Part shown: one piece after another, positions 9,405-17,919 of the stretch | Layout of the letters: each line of letters starts with the position of its first letter | Position numbering within the stretch: position 1 is the first letter of the stretch | Assembly: GCF_023650515.1 (NCBI RefSeq) | Contig: NZ_CP096016.1 | Location: forward strand, 2,132,001-2,196,000 | Direction: 5' to 3' | Length of the DNA: 64,000 bases | Source: Alkalimarinus coralli | GTDB taxonomy: Bacteria; Pseudomonadota; Gammaproteobacteria; Pseudomonadales; Oleiphilaceae | Notes under the pieces: model-generated | Told to the model about the DNA's origin: nothing | What the model saw: only the letters and a program-made list of their open reading frames with translations | Database searches by the model: none | Translations under genes and position numbers: made by a program

Positions 9405-11345
9405 TTAGATATTCAGGATTGTTTGCGTAACCTGGTCTGCCGTTTCTATCGTCTTGGCGTTTGCCTGATAATTTCTTTGAGCAACGATTAGATTAACCAG
9501 CTCATCAGACAAATCAACATTCGACTCCTCTACCGAACTTGAAGTCAATGACCCCAATGTTCCAGTACCTGGCGCCCCGACTACCGGATCACCTGAGGCG
9601 AACGTCTGAACCCAAGCTGTTTCACCAGCAGGCGACAAGCCTTCTTCATTATTGAAATTTGCCAGTGCCACCTGAGACAGAACTCTTGACTCCCCATTGG
9701 TATATCTAGCAAACAGTATGCCAGACTCATCCACATCTAGCCCAACCAGCCGTCCCGTTGTAAAGCCATTTTGCTGCATATCACTCACAGAGAACGAACT
9801 ACCAAATTGCGTAGTGTCTGAAAGGTCTATCTCGAAGTTTGAACTGGTAGGCGGGTTGGGGATCGGCAACGCCCCGCCATTGGCGACATTAATCGGCCCG
9901 CTTGCGCCGTTAGGGTTGCCACTCGGATCCAATGGCGTCCAGTTCGAAACCAACACCTGATCCGACAAATTCTGGTTCATGGTGCCATCTTCATTAAAAA
10001 TTAATGTATAAGATGCGCGTGTTGGCGTTGTCCCTACAACCGGGTCACCTACGTCCTGACCGTCAATAAGCATGTGCATCTGCCAAGTATTTGGCTGTAC
10101 GGTTGAGCCAGCCCCCTGTTTAACAAAATACATTGTGGCCACATGTGCATTACCCAAGCTATCGTAGATGGTCGTTGACGTCGCATGGTTATAGGTGCCA
10201 GCGTCAGTTGGATCGAACTGATTATTTCTGAAAGATGAACTTGAGAATGATGCAACAAGCGTGTTTGTTGCAGGCGTCAACGTAGCGCCTTCCTCAACGA
10301 TTATATCTAAAATACCGCCGACAGTGGCACTGGGAACGGGTGCGGCATTGGCAGGGTCTAACAGCACGTTAGTCGTTACACCATCAACATTGATCGTTCC
10401 TGTACCTTGCAATGTAAAGGAAAGGTCTCCCCCTTGATTATGCACCAGCTCAAGACGCTCTGTCGCCAAACCAGCATCTTGCAGTACAGCCGTTACACCA
10501 CCGAGGGCTGACCCATTAACCGCGATAGCCAAGCTACTGAGCGACGTTAAGTCAGTGCCAGAGAAGGTAACACCGTTAATCAGCAGAGAATCCCCTGCCG
10601 CCGGATTATAGGTTCCAACATCCAGCGTTGCCAATGTACTCGCTGAAGCATCAACCCCCGGAAGAGTTGATAGAGAGGCGGCGATAGCTCCCGCTGACGT
10701 ATTTGCAGCCGTTGTAATTGAGTTAGTGGTGCCATCTGGTAAGTTGATCGTCCAGGTTTCAGAAGGAAAGCCGTTCGAGATGCCCGCTGTAATTTCACCC
10801 GACAACCCACCCTGAGCCAATAACCGGGTTCCCCGCTCTTCAAGTACACTTTGAGAAGAGTCCAGATTCAGATCCGGGTCAATCAATGTGGTACGAACAG
10901 GTGCCAGATTGGAGTTATCAACTTCAATATCGGTTAACACCCCACCCACATTACCATCGTCATCAGCATCAAAGCCTTGCAACCGCATTCCGGTGTTATT
11001 GACCACAAAACCGTCTTTATCAACACCAAACTGTCCAGCCCTTGAATACTTGGTCTCGCCGCCATCACTTAACACATAAAAGCCACTCCCGCTAATGGCT
11101 AAATCGAGGCCTCTATCGGTGAAACTAATATTCCCCTGGTTGTAGACCTGGCGTACATTTTGAACCTGTACACCATCACCAACCGAATTGGATCCGCCCC
11201 CTAGAAACGCGTTTGAATATAGATCACCAAACTCAGCTCTTGATTTTTTAAAACCAACCGTACTGGTATTGGCAATATTATTACCAGTGACTTCCAAATC
11301 CAGGGAAGATGCTTTTAATCCACTCAGTGCAACGTTAAACGGCAT
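9405..11345 (-). CDS. flgE: Flagellar hook protein
   Basis: FlgE polymerises into the external hook. The N-terminus MPFNVALSGLKASSLDLEVTGNN and C-terminal ELVNLIVAQRNYQANAKT are diagnostic of the rod/hook family. The protein has 646 residues, much longer than the enteric 402; the extra sequence lies in the middle (about residues 150-400), is Thr/Ala/Gly-rich and would form extra outer-surface domains of the hook. The gene follows flgD after a 112-bp gap that contains a 7-bp inverted repeat (CTAAAGC/GCTTTAG). Confidence 0.95.
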   Translation of the reverse strand: MPFNVALSGLKASSLDLEVTGNNIANTSTVGFKKSRAEFGDLYSNAFLGGGSNSVGDGVQVQNVRQVYNQGNISFTDRGLDLAISGSGFYVLSDGGETKYSRAGQFGVDKDGFVVNNTGMRLQGFDADDDGNVGGVLTDIEVDNSNLAPVRTTLIDPDLNLDSSQSVLEERGTRLLAQGGLSGEITAGISNGFPSETWTINLPDGTTNSITTAANTSAGAIAASLSTLPGVDASASTLATLDVGTYNPAAGDSLLINGVTFSGTDLTSLSSLAIAVNGSALGGVTAVLQDAGLATERLELVHNQGGDLSFTLQGTGTINVDGVTTNVLLDPANAAPVPSATVGGILDIIVEEGATLTPATNTLVASFSSSSFRNNQFDPTDAGTYNHATSTTIYDSLGNAHVATMYFVKQGAGSTVQPNTWQMHMLIDGQDVGDPVVGTTPTRASYTLIFNEDGTMNQNLSDQVLVSNWTPLDPSGNPNGASGPINVANGGALPIPNPPTSSNFEIDLSDTTQFGSSFSVSDMQQNGFTTGRLVGLDVDESGILFARYTNGESRVLSQVALANFNNEEGLSPAGETAWVQTFASGDPVVGAPGTGTLGSLTSSSVEESNVDLSDELVNLIVAQRNYQANAKTIETADQVTQTILNI

Positions 11346-11457
11346 GGAACACCTCGTACTCTGTTGTAGTTAGACCCGCTTTTAAGCAAGGCAACGTTAT
11401 GGGTTACCACTAAAGCAATTTGGCTTATGCCGGCTTTAGCGGCCTTAATGATCACAA

Positions 11458-12135
11458 TTAGTTAATCTGACGAATCTCGTTTAGCGGCACACCACCCATT
11501 CCGGCTAAATTCAGAGTGATTGCACTATTGCTTCCAATGGATACGCTATCCACATTCGCACTCAGCATTGTAGCAACCTGTTCCGTTTTTCCGCTGTAAC
11601 TGGCTTCAGCTTTTATGGTGTATCTACCGGCAGGCATTTGATCACCTGTGTTATTTTTACCATCCCATAAAAACGAAACCTGACCGGCAAGTTGTTGCCC
11701 CATGTCGTATTGATTCACTAGTTCGCCCGACTCGTTCAAGACCGATATTCGTAAGTCAGATGTACTGGCAGGCAGATCAACAACACCGCTAATAGTGCCT
11801 GCAACAGAGGTTGGCCCCGTAGAAGCATTAACCAGTACTGATCGGCCAACCATCGCAGAAGCCTGAAGCGCTTGTGTGGACTGATAACTGGACGTAAATC
11901 CTTCCACCGTAGCGGTCAGCGACTGCATCTCTTCCAGCGAGCTGAATTGGGCCAACTCGGCAATAAACTCACCATTTTCCTGGGGTTCCAGCGGATTCTG
12001 ATTATTAAGCTGGGCAACCATCAGTTCCATAAATTCATTTTTGCCAAGATCACCAGTCCCTTTATTTTCTGGCGTTTTAAAAGAGTACTGACTCAACACA
12101 TCGTTGGTTGGCGAAACAGTGTTAAAATCGCTCAT
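11458..12135 (-). CDS. flgD: Hook assembly cap protein
   Basis: FlgD is the scaffold that caps the growing hook and is discarded afterwards. The segment GKNEFMELMVAQLNNQNPLEP is the conserved N-terminal FlgD signature, followed by a Gln/Ser-rich helix and a C-terminal beta domain with the FLWDGKNNTGDQMPAGRYT motif of the FLG_FnIII/TUDOR region. Length is 225 residues (231 in E. coli). It follows flgC by 37 bp. Confidence 0.96.
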   Translation of the reverse strand: MSDFNTVSPTNDVLSQYSFKTPENKGTGDLGKNEFMELMVAQLNNQNPLEPQENGEFIAELAQFSSLEEMQSLTATVEGFTSSYQSTQALQASAMVGRSVLVNASTGPTSVAGTISGVVDLPASTSDLRISVLNESGELVNQYDMGQQLAGQVSFLWDGKNNTGDQMPAGRYTIKAEASYSGKTEQVATMLSANVDSVSIGSNSAITLNLAGMGGVPLNEIRQIN

Positions 12136-12172
12136 AACTGACTCCTGCTATTTCTAGTTCGAACATGCTGAG

Positions 12173-12613
12173 TTATTGGCCTAGCGTTAGAATTCGTTGC
12201 ATCATGGTTTTAGCGGCATCCATGACATCGACATTTGTTTGAAAGCTACGTGACGCGGAAAGCATATCCGTCATCTCTTCTACAACATTCACGTTTGGGT
12301 ACATGACATACCCATCATCATTTGCCATAGGATGATCTGGCTGATAGCGCATATCCAAAGGGGCATCACTTTCAACAATTCCCTTTACTTCAACCCCTTG
12401 CGATTCTGGCATATCGGTAAATGCCGTATTAAACCCTGTTTTCATCACTGATTGCTGAATCGATGCAAATACAGGTTTTCTCGCACGATACACTTCATCG
12501 GTGCTACTACTGGCAGTATCCGCGTTTGCAATGTTACTGGCCGTGGTATTCAAACGCATGGATTGAGCCGACATAGCCGAACCGGCAATATCAAATATTC
12601 TGTTAAGAGACAT
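12173..12613 (-). CDS. flgC: Flagellar proximal rod protein
   Basis: FlgC is a proximal rod subunit. The motif TTASNIANADTASSSTDEVYRARKPVF and the C-terminal MTDMLSASRSFQTNVDVMDAAK region match the family, with 146 residues against 134 in E. coli. It starts 2 bp after flgB stops, so the two are probably translationally coupled. Confidence 0.96.
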   Translation of the reverse strand: MSLNRIFDIAGSAMSAQSMRLNTTASNIANADTASSSTDEVYRARKPVFASIQQSVMKTGFNTAFTDMPESQGVEVKGIVESDAPLDMRYQPDHPMANDDGYVMYPNVNVVEEMTDMLSASRSFQTNVDVMDAAKTMMQRILTLGQ

Positions 12614-12615
12614 CG

Positions 12616-13020
12616 TTACTCACCCCTTATTGCATTTGTAATTGATTTAAACTTGCCATTTAAGAACTGGAAACTGGCTTGATAATCCATCGCGTTCTTC
12701 ATATAGGCCGCCATCTCCTGCTGAGTATCGACCGTATTGCCATCTATCGAAGGCTGCGTGGGGTTTCGGTACAAAAGTGATTCTGAGGATGCACTCGCCG
12801 TTGATAAATGCTTTGAGTTTGTTTTTGCAACAGACATCGGAGCGGCTTCACCAGGCTGATTAAGTTTGCTATTCAGCACGGCTTTAAAATCCAGATCCCG
12901 TGCTTTAAACCCTGGCGTATCTGCGTTAGCCAAGTTGTTAGCTAACACCTCAGCACGTTTTACCCGAACGTTCAGTGCCTGTTCGTGTATGCCTAATGCG
13001 TTGTCAAATGAAATGCTCAT
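12616..13020 (-). CDS. flgB: Flagellar proximal rod protein, first gene of the operon
   Basis: FlgB is the first rod protein assembled on the export gate/MS ring. The NNLANADTPGFKARDLDF motif is the family signature; length is 134 residues (138 in E. coli). It heads the flgBCDEFGHIJKL operon, with a sigma-54-type promoter about 120 bp upstream (separate entry). The flgA, flgM, flgN and cheVR genes that often sit next to flgB are not here; an unrelated ATPase gene lies upstream instead. Confidence 0.96.
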   Translation of the reverse strand: MSISFDNALGIHEQALNVRVKRAEVLANNLANADTPGFKARDLDFKAVLNSKLNQPGEAAPMSVAKTNSKHLSTASASSESLLYRNPTQPSIDGNTVDTQQEMAAYMKNAMDYQASFQFLNGKFKSITNAIRGE

Positions 13021-13047
13021 AGCTACTCCACAAATTAAATGCGGTTC

Positions 13048-13077
13048 TGCATATAAAAATGCAGTGCTGCATATAAT
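13048..13077. repeat. Direct repeat in flgB leader
   Basis: The 10-mer CTGCATATAA (the first copy reads CTGCATATAAAAATGC) occurs twice about 19-20 bp apart, within the leader between the flgB start and the sigma-54 promoter. The spacing of roughly two helical turns would suit a DNA-binding protein, but AT-richness makes chance possible. Confidence 0.3.
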
Positions 13078-13140
13078 CGAATAGTGTTTTAATCAATTAC
13101 GGTTAATAGTGTCCGCAAAATTCTAATTACCAGTAACAAA

Positions 13141-13155
13141 GCAATAGCAATGCCA
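13141..13155 (-). promoter_or_regulatory. Sigma-54 (-24/-12) promoter of flgB operon
   Basis: On the minus strand the sequence reads TGGCAT-TGCTA-TTGC, with the invariant GG and GC separated by exactly 10 bp, as required for an RpoN promoter (consensus TGGCAC-N5-TTGC). It lies 120 bp ahead of flgB, giving a leader of about 110 nt. RpoN control together with an FleQ-type activator is the known scheme for class II flagellar genes in polarly flagellated gammaproteobacteria; no activator gene is in this window. Confidence 0.75.
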
Positions 13156-13339
13156 AAAACACCTAACCCATTGATTTAAGATATTTAAATAAAATATTGG
13201 ACAGAAATAATATGATTTACGGCAAACGGTTACCGCAGAGGGGCAACCACGTCACCCGTGCAGATAAAGCAAGTGGTATTGAAGGGCTGAAACCAAAACT
13301 TAAAGACCTACATTTTTGGGTGCAATGAATGCTCGAAGT

Positions 13340-14521
13340 TTAATCTTGCCAATGCCAAGCTGGAGCATCCAATAACCCCTGATCCAGAATAAATGTTTCG
13401 CCTAGCTCTTTGTTTAAAGCAATGGAGTTGCATTCGTTGTTAGCTTCCAAGCTTGCAATTAAACGCGAAGCGTGGGAGACCACCCAAACTTGTGTTTGCT
13501 CCGCCGCACGAATAATTAAGCGCCCTAATGCTGGAAGCAGATCTGGATGCAGGCTGGTTTCCGGCTCATTTAGCACCAGTAGTGAAGGTGGTCGAGGTGT
13601 AAGCAATGCCGCCACTAACAGTAAATAACGTAACGTACCATCAGATAATTCTGCCTGGTTTAACGGCCGCAACAGTCCGTTTTGAATAAACTTAAGCGAA
13701 AACCGATTACCCGCATCAGCCTCAAACCCAATCGTGGCACCAGGGAACGCATCTTCTATAGATTCATATAAGGCGTCTCGATCTCCAATTTCGTAGATTG
13801 TTCTTAGCGCGGCGACCAAACTATGGCCATCATGATCGAGAACAGTTGTTCGCGTGCCAATTTGCGGCGTTCTAATAATCGAATCAGCATCAGTTCTGAA
13901 CAAATCGTAGAAACGCCAATTCCGGATAGATTGCCTCACTTCATAAACCTCGGGTACTGACACAGGATCACTTATCTCACTCAAAATACTTTCATAAGTG
14001 TTGAGACGCGTGTCATAAACCTCCCACTTTCGACCGGAACGAACTTTGACAATAGGCCCATTTCTGTCAATCAAGCAAGAACTTGGACGATAGGTGTTTC
14101 CAGCCCAAATGCACTCACGCTTGATCTCAGGGTCAAACTGAAACATCGACGGTTCTTGATATCCAGCATAACCCTGAGGAGGAGGCATACCCAACGAAAT
14201 AGAATAACCGAAATTTTCTCCGACAAACCCCAACCTTAGCCGTGAGTTTTTCTTTTTTGCATTTCCTTGAATAGGCGCCGAACCATCTTTCATTGATTTG
14301 CTGAACTCGTCTGGCCCAGCCCAAAAGGTATAATCGAGACCTCCTTCCTGTGCAATAGAAGAAATTAAATTACCTCTAGCTGTATCTGACAATAAGCGTA
14401 GCGCTTTGTATAGGTTGGACTTACCACAACCATTTGGACCTGTAACGACATTCAACCGTGACAACGGCGATACGATGTCTTTTAAGGAGCGGTAGTTAGA
14501 TACTGAGAAGGCTTTGATCAT
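13340..14521 (-). CDS. AAA-type ATPase of the SMC/OLD-like (AAA_21) group
   Basis: A stand-alone ATPase of 393 residues. Walker A is GPNGCGKS (residues 28-35), an ABC-type signature-like LSDGTLRYLLL occurs near residue 295, Walker B is LLVLNEPETSLHPDLL, and a switch-like VSHASRLI follows. The R-S-L-K after the first strand (NYRSLKDI) is typical of this family. There is no TOPRIM nuclease domain as in OLD proteins. The ATG at 14521 is preferred to a GTG five codons earlier, though neither has a good ribosome site. It is not flanked by a nuclease or other defence gene. Function is unknown; relatives act in DNA repair, phage defence or toxin-antitoxin-like pairs. Confidence 0.75.
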   Translation of the reverse strand: MIKAFSVSNYRSLKDIVSPLSRLNVVTGPNGCGKSNLYKALRLLSDTARGNLISSIAQEGGLDYTFWAGPDEFSKSMKDGSAPIQGNAKKKNSRLRLGFVGENFGYSISLGMPPPQGYAGYQEPSMFQFDPEIKRECIWAGNTYRPSSCLIDRNGPIVKVRSGRKWEVYDTRLNTYESILSEISDPVSVPEVYEVRQSIRNWRFYDLFRTDADSIIRTPQIGTRTTVLDHDGHSLVAALRTIYEIGDRDALYESIEDAFPGATIGFEADAGNRFSLKFIQNGLLRPLNQAELSDGTLRYLLLVAALLTPRPPSLLVLNEPETSLHPDLLPALGRLIIRAAEQTQVWVVSHASRLIASLEANNECNSIALNKELGETFILDQGLLDAPAWHWQD

Positions 14522-14556
14522 ATAAGGAAGAACCACTCAAACCCAGAGGCTGCTTT

Positions 14557-15120
14557 TTAGTTCCATTTTTTAACATATGTATTTACATCATGAGTTGGCA
14601 CCGCTTTCGGCTTACCTTCGGGTGTTCCCACATAAAGAAAGCCCGCTATATGCTCTTCAGCCGTTAACCCCAACCCTTTTTTCACTTCTGGGTTATAAGC
14701 AAGAGGGCCAGTTCTCCACATGCCGCCAAAGCCTTCTGCCTGTAGCGCAACGAGCAAATAACCGACCCCGACGCCCACTGAAACAATTTGCTCAATTTCG
14801 GGTACTTTAGGGTTTTCTTGCGTCGATGCAATCGCCACAATAATCATCGGGGCTCGAGTCGGCATTTTACGACACTTTTCTTGCTGAGCGGGCGATAGAT
14901 CAGGGTCGGCGTTGAGCGCACTGGACGCAAAAAGGTCACCCAGTCGTTTCAAGGCATCCCCTTCAATCACCAGATATCGCCAAGGCCTGAGCATAGCATG
15001 GTCAGGCGCTCGCAGAGCTGTCTGAAAAAGAGTATCAAGAAGTTCGCCTTCTGGGGCAGGAGATGTCAATCGAGCAAATGAATTACGTTGTAACAAAAAT
15101 TCTGTGACGGGATGCGACAT
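14557..15120 (-). CDS. ydjA: Nitroreductase family protein, YdjA type
   Basis: A 187-residue FMN-dependent oxidoreductase of the small nitroreductase subgroup (E. coli YdjA, 183 residues). The N-terminal NSFARLTSPAPEGELLDTLF, the RAPDHAMLRPWRYLV segment with FMN-binding Arg residues, and the GFGGMWRTGPLAYNPEVK motif are characteristic. ATG 15120 is preceded by AAGG at suitable spacing and is preferred to the longer frame. It is separated from the AAA ATPase by 35 bp on the same strand. The natural substrate of the group is not known. Confidence 0.88.
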   Translation of the reverse strand: MSHPVTEFLLQRNSFARLTSPAPEGELLDTLFQTALRAPDHAMLRPWRYLVIEGDALKRLGDLFASSALNADPDLSPAQQEKCRKMPTRAPMIIVAIASTQENPKVPEIEQIVSVGVGVGYLLVALQAEGFGGMWRTGPLAYNPEVKKGLGLTAEEHIAGFLYVGTPEGKPKAVPTHDVNTYVKKWN

Positions 15121-15151
15121 TGGCGACCTTTCTATAAAGTGAGCGGAGTAC

Positions 15152-15200
15152 AATCATTACACGCGATCATTACAAGCGATCGCTGCACAACGACTGTGCA
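15152..15200. repeat. 13-bp tandem repeat and hairpin upstream of ydjA
   Basis: Two adjacent 13-bp units, ATCATTACACGCG and ATCATTACAAGCG, run into a third partial unit, followed by the inverted repeat TGCACA-ACGAC-TGTGCA. The cluster is 30-80 bp upstream of the ydjA start and could hold its promoter or operator; no clear -35/-10 pair was identified. Confidence 0.4.
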
Positions 15201-15313
15201 AGAGTATTTTTATAATAACTCTAGCGAAGTGTAGCAAATATCAATAAGATACCGCTATCAATGTTAGTCGCATGGCAAATCCGGTAAAGTAGTTGTTCCG
15301 ACAGATTTACTGT

Positions 15314-15381
15314 CTCGACAATCAATGCGTCTCGACAGACAATGCCTCTCGACAGACAATGCCTCTCGACAGACAATGATT
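15314..15381. repeat. Four 17-bp tandem repeats
   Basis: Four head-to-tail copies of a 17-bp unit, consensus CTCGACAGACAATGCCT, occupy this stretch. Copies 2 and 3 are identical; copies 1 and 4 carry a few changes. They lie between the divergent ydjA and cyaB genes. Such arrays vary by slipped-strand mispairing and can tune promoter spacing. Confidence 0.9.
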
Positions 15382-15434
15382 CCGCGACTAGAACGCGTTA
15401 TTATAGGACGCATCAACAGCGTTCAGCTGTAACA

Positions 15435-15484
15435 GAGATCTTTGCACGACTACTGCTCTTACAAATACAGCGTTAAAAGGTCTC
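15435..15484 (-). mobile_element. MITE copy E, 50-bp internally deleted derivative
   Basis: This 50-bp segment has the left 44 bp of the 140-bp element described at 61645-61784 (one end GAGATCTTTGCACGA) joined straight to its far terminal GGTCTC, as if about 90 bp were deleted between short AAA microhomologies. It is flanked by a perfect direct repeat GTAACA (15429-15434 and 15485-15490), which looks like the target duplication. It ends only 18 bp before the cyaB start codon. Confidence 0.75.
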
Positions 15485-15502
15485 GTAACAATATTAAAAA
15501 TA

Positions 15503-16918
15503 ATGAATTCAATGACGATTACAAACAAAGCTAACCGGCAAGTCACACCTAGAAAACAGGTGGCAATTCCTCCCATGCCGGACTACAACGCGCGTGTTCT
15601 TGCTTATCTTGCTGGCGCAGCAATCATTGTTTCAGGAATTCTAACAGGGCATTTTGACGCAGAGTTAATCTGGCTAATTCCCGGCGCCATGCTTTGGCCC
15701 CATCTACTGTATTTCACGGTTCGCTACTTTAATAAACAACGCAATCCGGTTATTCGTCACCGCCTTCTTCTCATTGACGCTATATTAGCCGGGCCTATTA
15801 TCGTACTGCTCGATTTTAGCCTGGTTCCTACGCTCCTCTTTATTTTAATGATGAATTTCAGCTTCATTATTGTGGGTGGAATGAAAAGCTGGCTGTATGG
15901 GAATCTGGCCTGGTTTACCAGTATCTGCATCTCGTCACTTTACTTCGGGCTACAACTTGCCCCTCCGACTCCCATTATTGTCAGTATAGTTTCCGGTATC
16001 AGTACCGGTATCTATATCTGTGTGACAGCCTACTATACGCATCAGCAGGCCAGAGCATTGGTGCACGCTAAATCACTCATCCAGCATCAGAGAGAGCAAT
16101 CAATCACGCTTTCTCATAAGTTGGCTAAATACCTATCGCCCCAGGTCTGGCAGTCTATTTTCACCGGTGAACGTGATGTAAGGCTTGAAACCCAGCGGAA
16201 AAAGCTTGCAGTCTTTTTCTCTGATATCAAAGGGTTTACCGAGCTTTCTGAAGAGATGGAGCCTGAGAGTCTAACCGAACTTCTCAACACCTATTTCAAT
16301 GCCATGTCTCAAATCGCGCTCAAGTACGGCGGCACTATCGATAAGTTTGTGGGTGACAGCATCATGATATTCTTTGGTGACCCAACCAGTCGAGGCGCTA
16401 AAGAAGACACCCTTGCCTGTGTTGCCATGGGAATAGACATGCGTAAACGCATGAAAGTGCTAAGGCAGAAGTGGCAGAGCCAGGGGATTAGAACGCCACT
16501 GGAAATTAGAATGGGGATAAGCACGGGCTATTGCACTGTGGGGAATTTCGGTGCAGAAAACCGAATGGACTACACCATTATAGGGAAAGAAGTAAACCTC
16601 GCCAGCCGACTGGAAACGCTCGCAGAGCCGGGCGAGATACTGGTCTCGTACGAAACATTCTCGCTGGTTAAAGATATGGTTATGTGCAGAGACAAGGGCG
16701 AAATCACAGTAAAAGGGTTCTCACGCTCGGTCCCAATCTATGAGGTCGTTGATTTCAGGCGTGAAATTGGCGCTAACCAAAGCTTTATGGAGCACGAAAC
16801 AGCCGGCTTTGCGATGTATCTCGATACCGGAAAAATAGGTACAGGCGAAAAAGACCAAATTGTCCGGGCACTGGAATCTGCGGCGCAAAAACTCAAAGAC
16901 TCGGAAGATATTGATTGA
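15503..16918 (+). CDS. cyaB: Membrane-bound class III adenylate cyclase, CyaB type
   Basis: Makes cAMP from ATP at the inner membrane. Residues about 30-185 form a MASE2-type sensor with five or six hydrophobic helices; residues about 230-425 are the class III cyclase domain. Metal-binding Asp241 (FSDIKGF) and Asp285 (KFVGDSIM), adenine-selecting Lys281 and Thr358 (DYTIIG), and transition-state Asn365 and Arg369 (VNLASR) are all present, so it should be active and ATP-specific. Architecture and length (471) match Pseudomonas aeruginosa CyaB (463), which controls virulence through Vfr. ATG 15503 or 15512 is possible; neither has a strong ribosome site. The 5' region is formed by a MITE remnant and tandem repeats. 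Confidence 0.92.
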   Translation: MNSMTITNKANRQVTPRKQVAIPPMPDYNARVLAYLAGAAIIVSGILTGHFDAELIWLIPGAMLWPHLLYFTVRYFNKQRNPVIRHRLLLIDAILAGPIIVLLDFSLVPTLLFILMMNFSFIIVGGMKSWLYGNLAWFTSICISSLYFGLQLAPPTPIIVSIVSGISTGIYICVTAYYTHQQARALVHAKSLIQHQREQSITLSHKLAKYLSPQVWQSIFTGERDVRLETQRKKLAVFFSDIKGFTELSEEMEPESLTELLNTYFNAMSQIALKYGGTIDKFVGDSIMIFFGDPTSRGAKEDTLACVAMGIDMRKRMKVLRQKWQSQGIRTPLEIRMGISTGYCTVGNFGAENRMDYTIIGKEVNLASRLETLAEPGEILVSYETFSLVKDMVMCRDKGEITVKGFSRSVPIYEVVDFRREIGANQSFMEHETAGFAMYLDTGKIGTGEKDQIVRALESAAQKLKDSEDID

Positions 16919-17010
16919 GCAAACACTGTTTAAAGTGTGTTAGCTTAGACTAATTCTGGCACCAGCGCTCAATCAATATCAACAACAATGACCAACATAG
17001 GCCTCCCTTG

Positions 17011-17835
17011 CTATTGGCGGCTCAGTCGTAAATTACCTGAATAGCTCGGCTCTGTTGTTCTCAACGGGTTGATATCCAAGCCTCCCCTACGCGTATAACG
17101 GGCATAAACTGTAAGTTTCTCTGGCGCGCACTTTTCCATAATATCGATAAAGATACGCTCTACGCATTGCTCGTGAAAATCCTGATGGTTTCTATACGAG
17201 ATGATGTACCTAAGTAACCCTTCATGGTCAATTTCATCACCAGCGTAATCGATTAATACCGAGGCCCAGTCTGGCTGACCTGTAACCGGGCAATTAGTTT
17301 TTAACAGATGGGAAACCAGCTTTTGTTCAACTCGGCGCCCTTTGGTTGAAGAAAGTAACGCTGAATCCACCTCATAGCTAACATCATTGATGTCTATCAG
17401 GTCAATTAAGGTTCTCCCCTCATTACCGGCGCTAATCCCAACAGACTGCTCCAAAGGTATGATCCTGACATCAACCTTACTCTCAACAACCTTGCTTAAG
17501 TCTTTTGCCAGTACCTTTTCCAGCTGGTCAGCTGAGTCAAAAGCGGTTTGATTGAGCGAGTTTAAATAGAGTTTGAAGGATTTGGACTCAACAATATTGG
17601 CCGAACCACAGGGGATAGCAAACTCAACAATGGCAACTTGAGGTTTCCCGGAAGGGGACAGCCATGAAAGCTCGTAGCTCGTCCAGATATCAACACCGCT
17701 AAAGGGAAGCAGCGACGAGTCAATACCCAGCTCATCTCGCTTGGCCTTACGCGGAAGTGGGTGCAATAGCGCTGGCGAGTATTGATCAATATACTCAGTG
17801 CTTTGGCCCAACAGTGTTTTACTTAAATCAACCAT
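17011..17835 (-). CDS. queF: NADPH-dependent preQ0 (7-cyano-7-deazaguanine) reductase
   Basis: QueF reduces preQ0 to preQ1, the last free-base step before insertion of queuosine precursor into tRNA. This is the long, E. coli-type two-lobed form (274 residues; E. coli 282). The substrate-site motif ESKSFKLYLNS lies near residue 90, and the catalytic Cys is in KTNCPVTGQPDW near residue 190. It is convergent with cyaB and last in a same-strand group after yadG/yadH. A predicted queuosine glycosylase lies elsewhere in the window (40655-41770). Confidence 0.96.
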   Translation of the reverse strand: MVDLSKTLLGQSTEYIDQYSPALLHPLPRKAKRDELGIDSSLLPFSGVDIWTSYELSWLSPSGKPQVAIVEFAIPCGSANIVESKSFKLYLNSLNQTAFDSADQLEKVLAKDLSKVVESKVDVRIIPLEQSVGISAGNEGRTLIDLIDINDVSYEVDSALLSSTKGRRVEQKLVSHLLKTNCPVTGQPDWASVLIDYAGDEIDHEGLLRYIISYRNHQDFHEQCVERIFIDIMEKCAPEKLTVYARYTRRGGLDINPLRTTEPSYSGNLRLSRQ

Positions 17836-17919
17836 ATTATTAACCCGAAAAATACGTGGTTTCTGATCTTAACGGCATCAGCACAACCTACAAGCCGACG
17901 GCCTATTATCTGCTCTCAT

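Noticed and set aside
15314-15381. CRISPR array
   Set aside because: The 17-bp units are head-to-tail without spacers and no cas genes are nearby.
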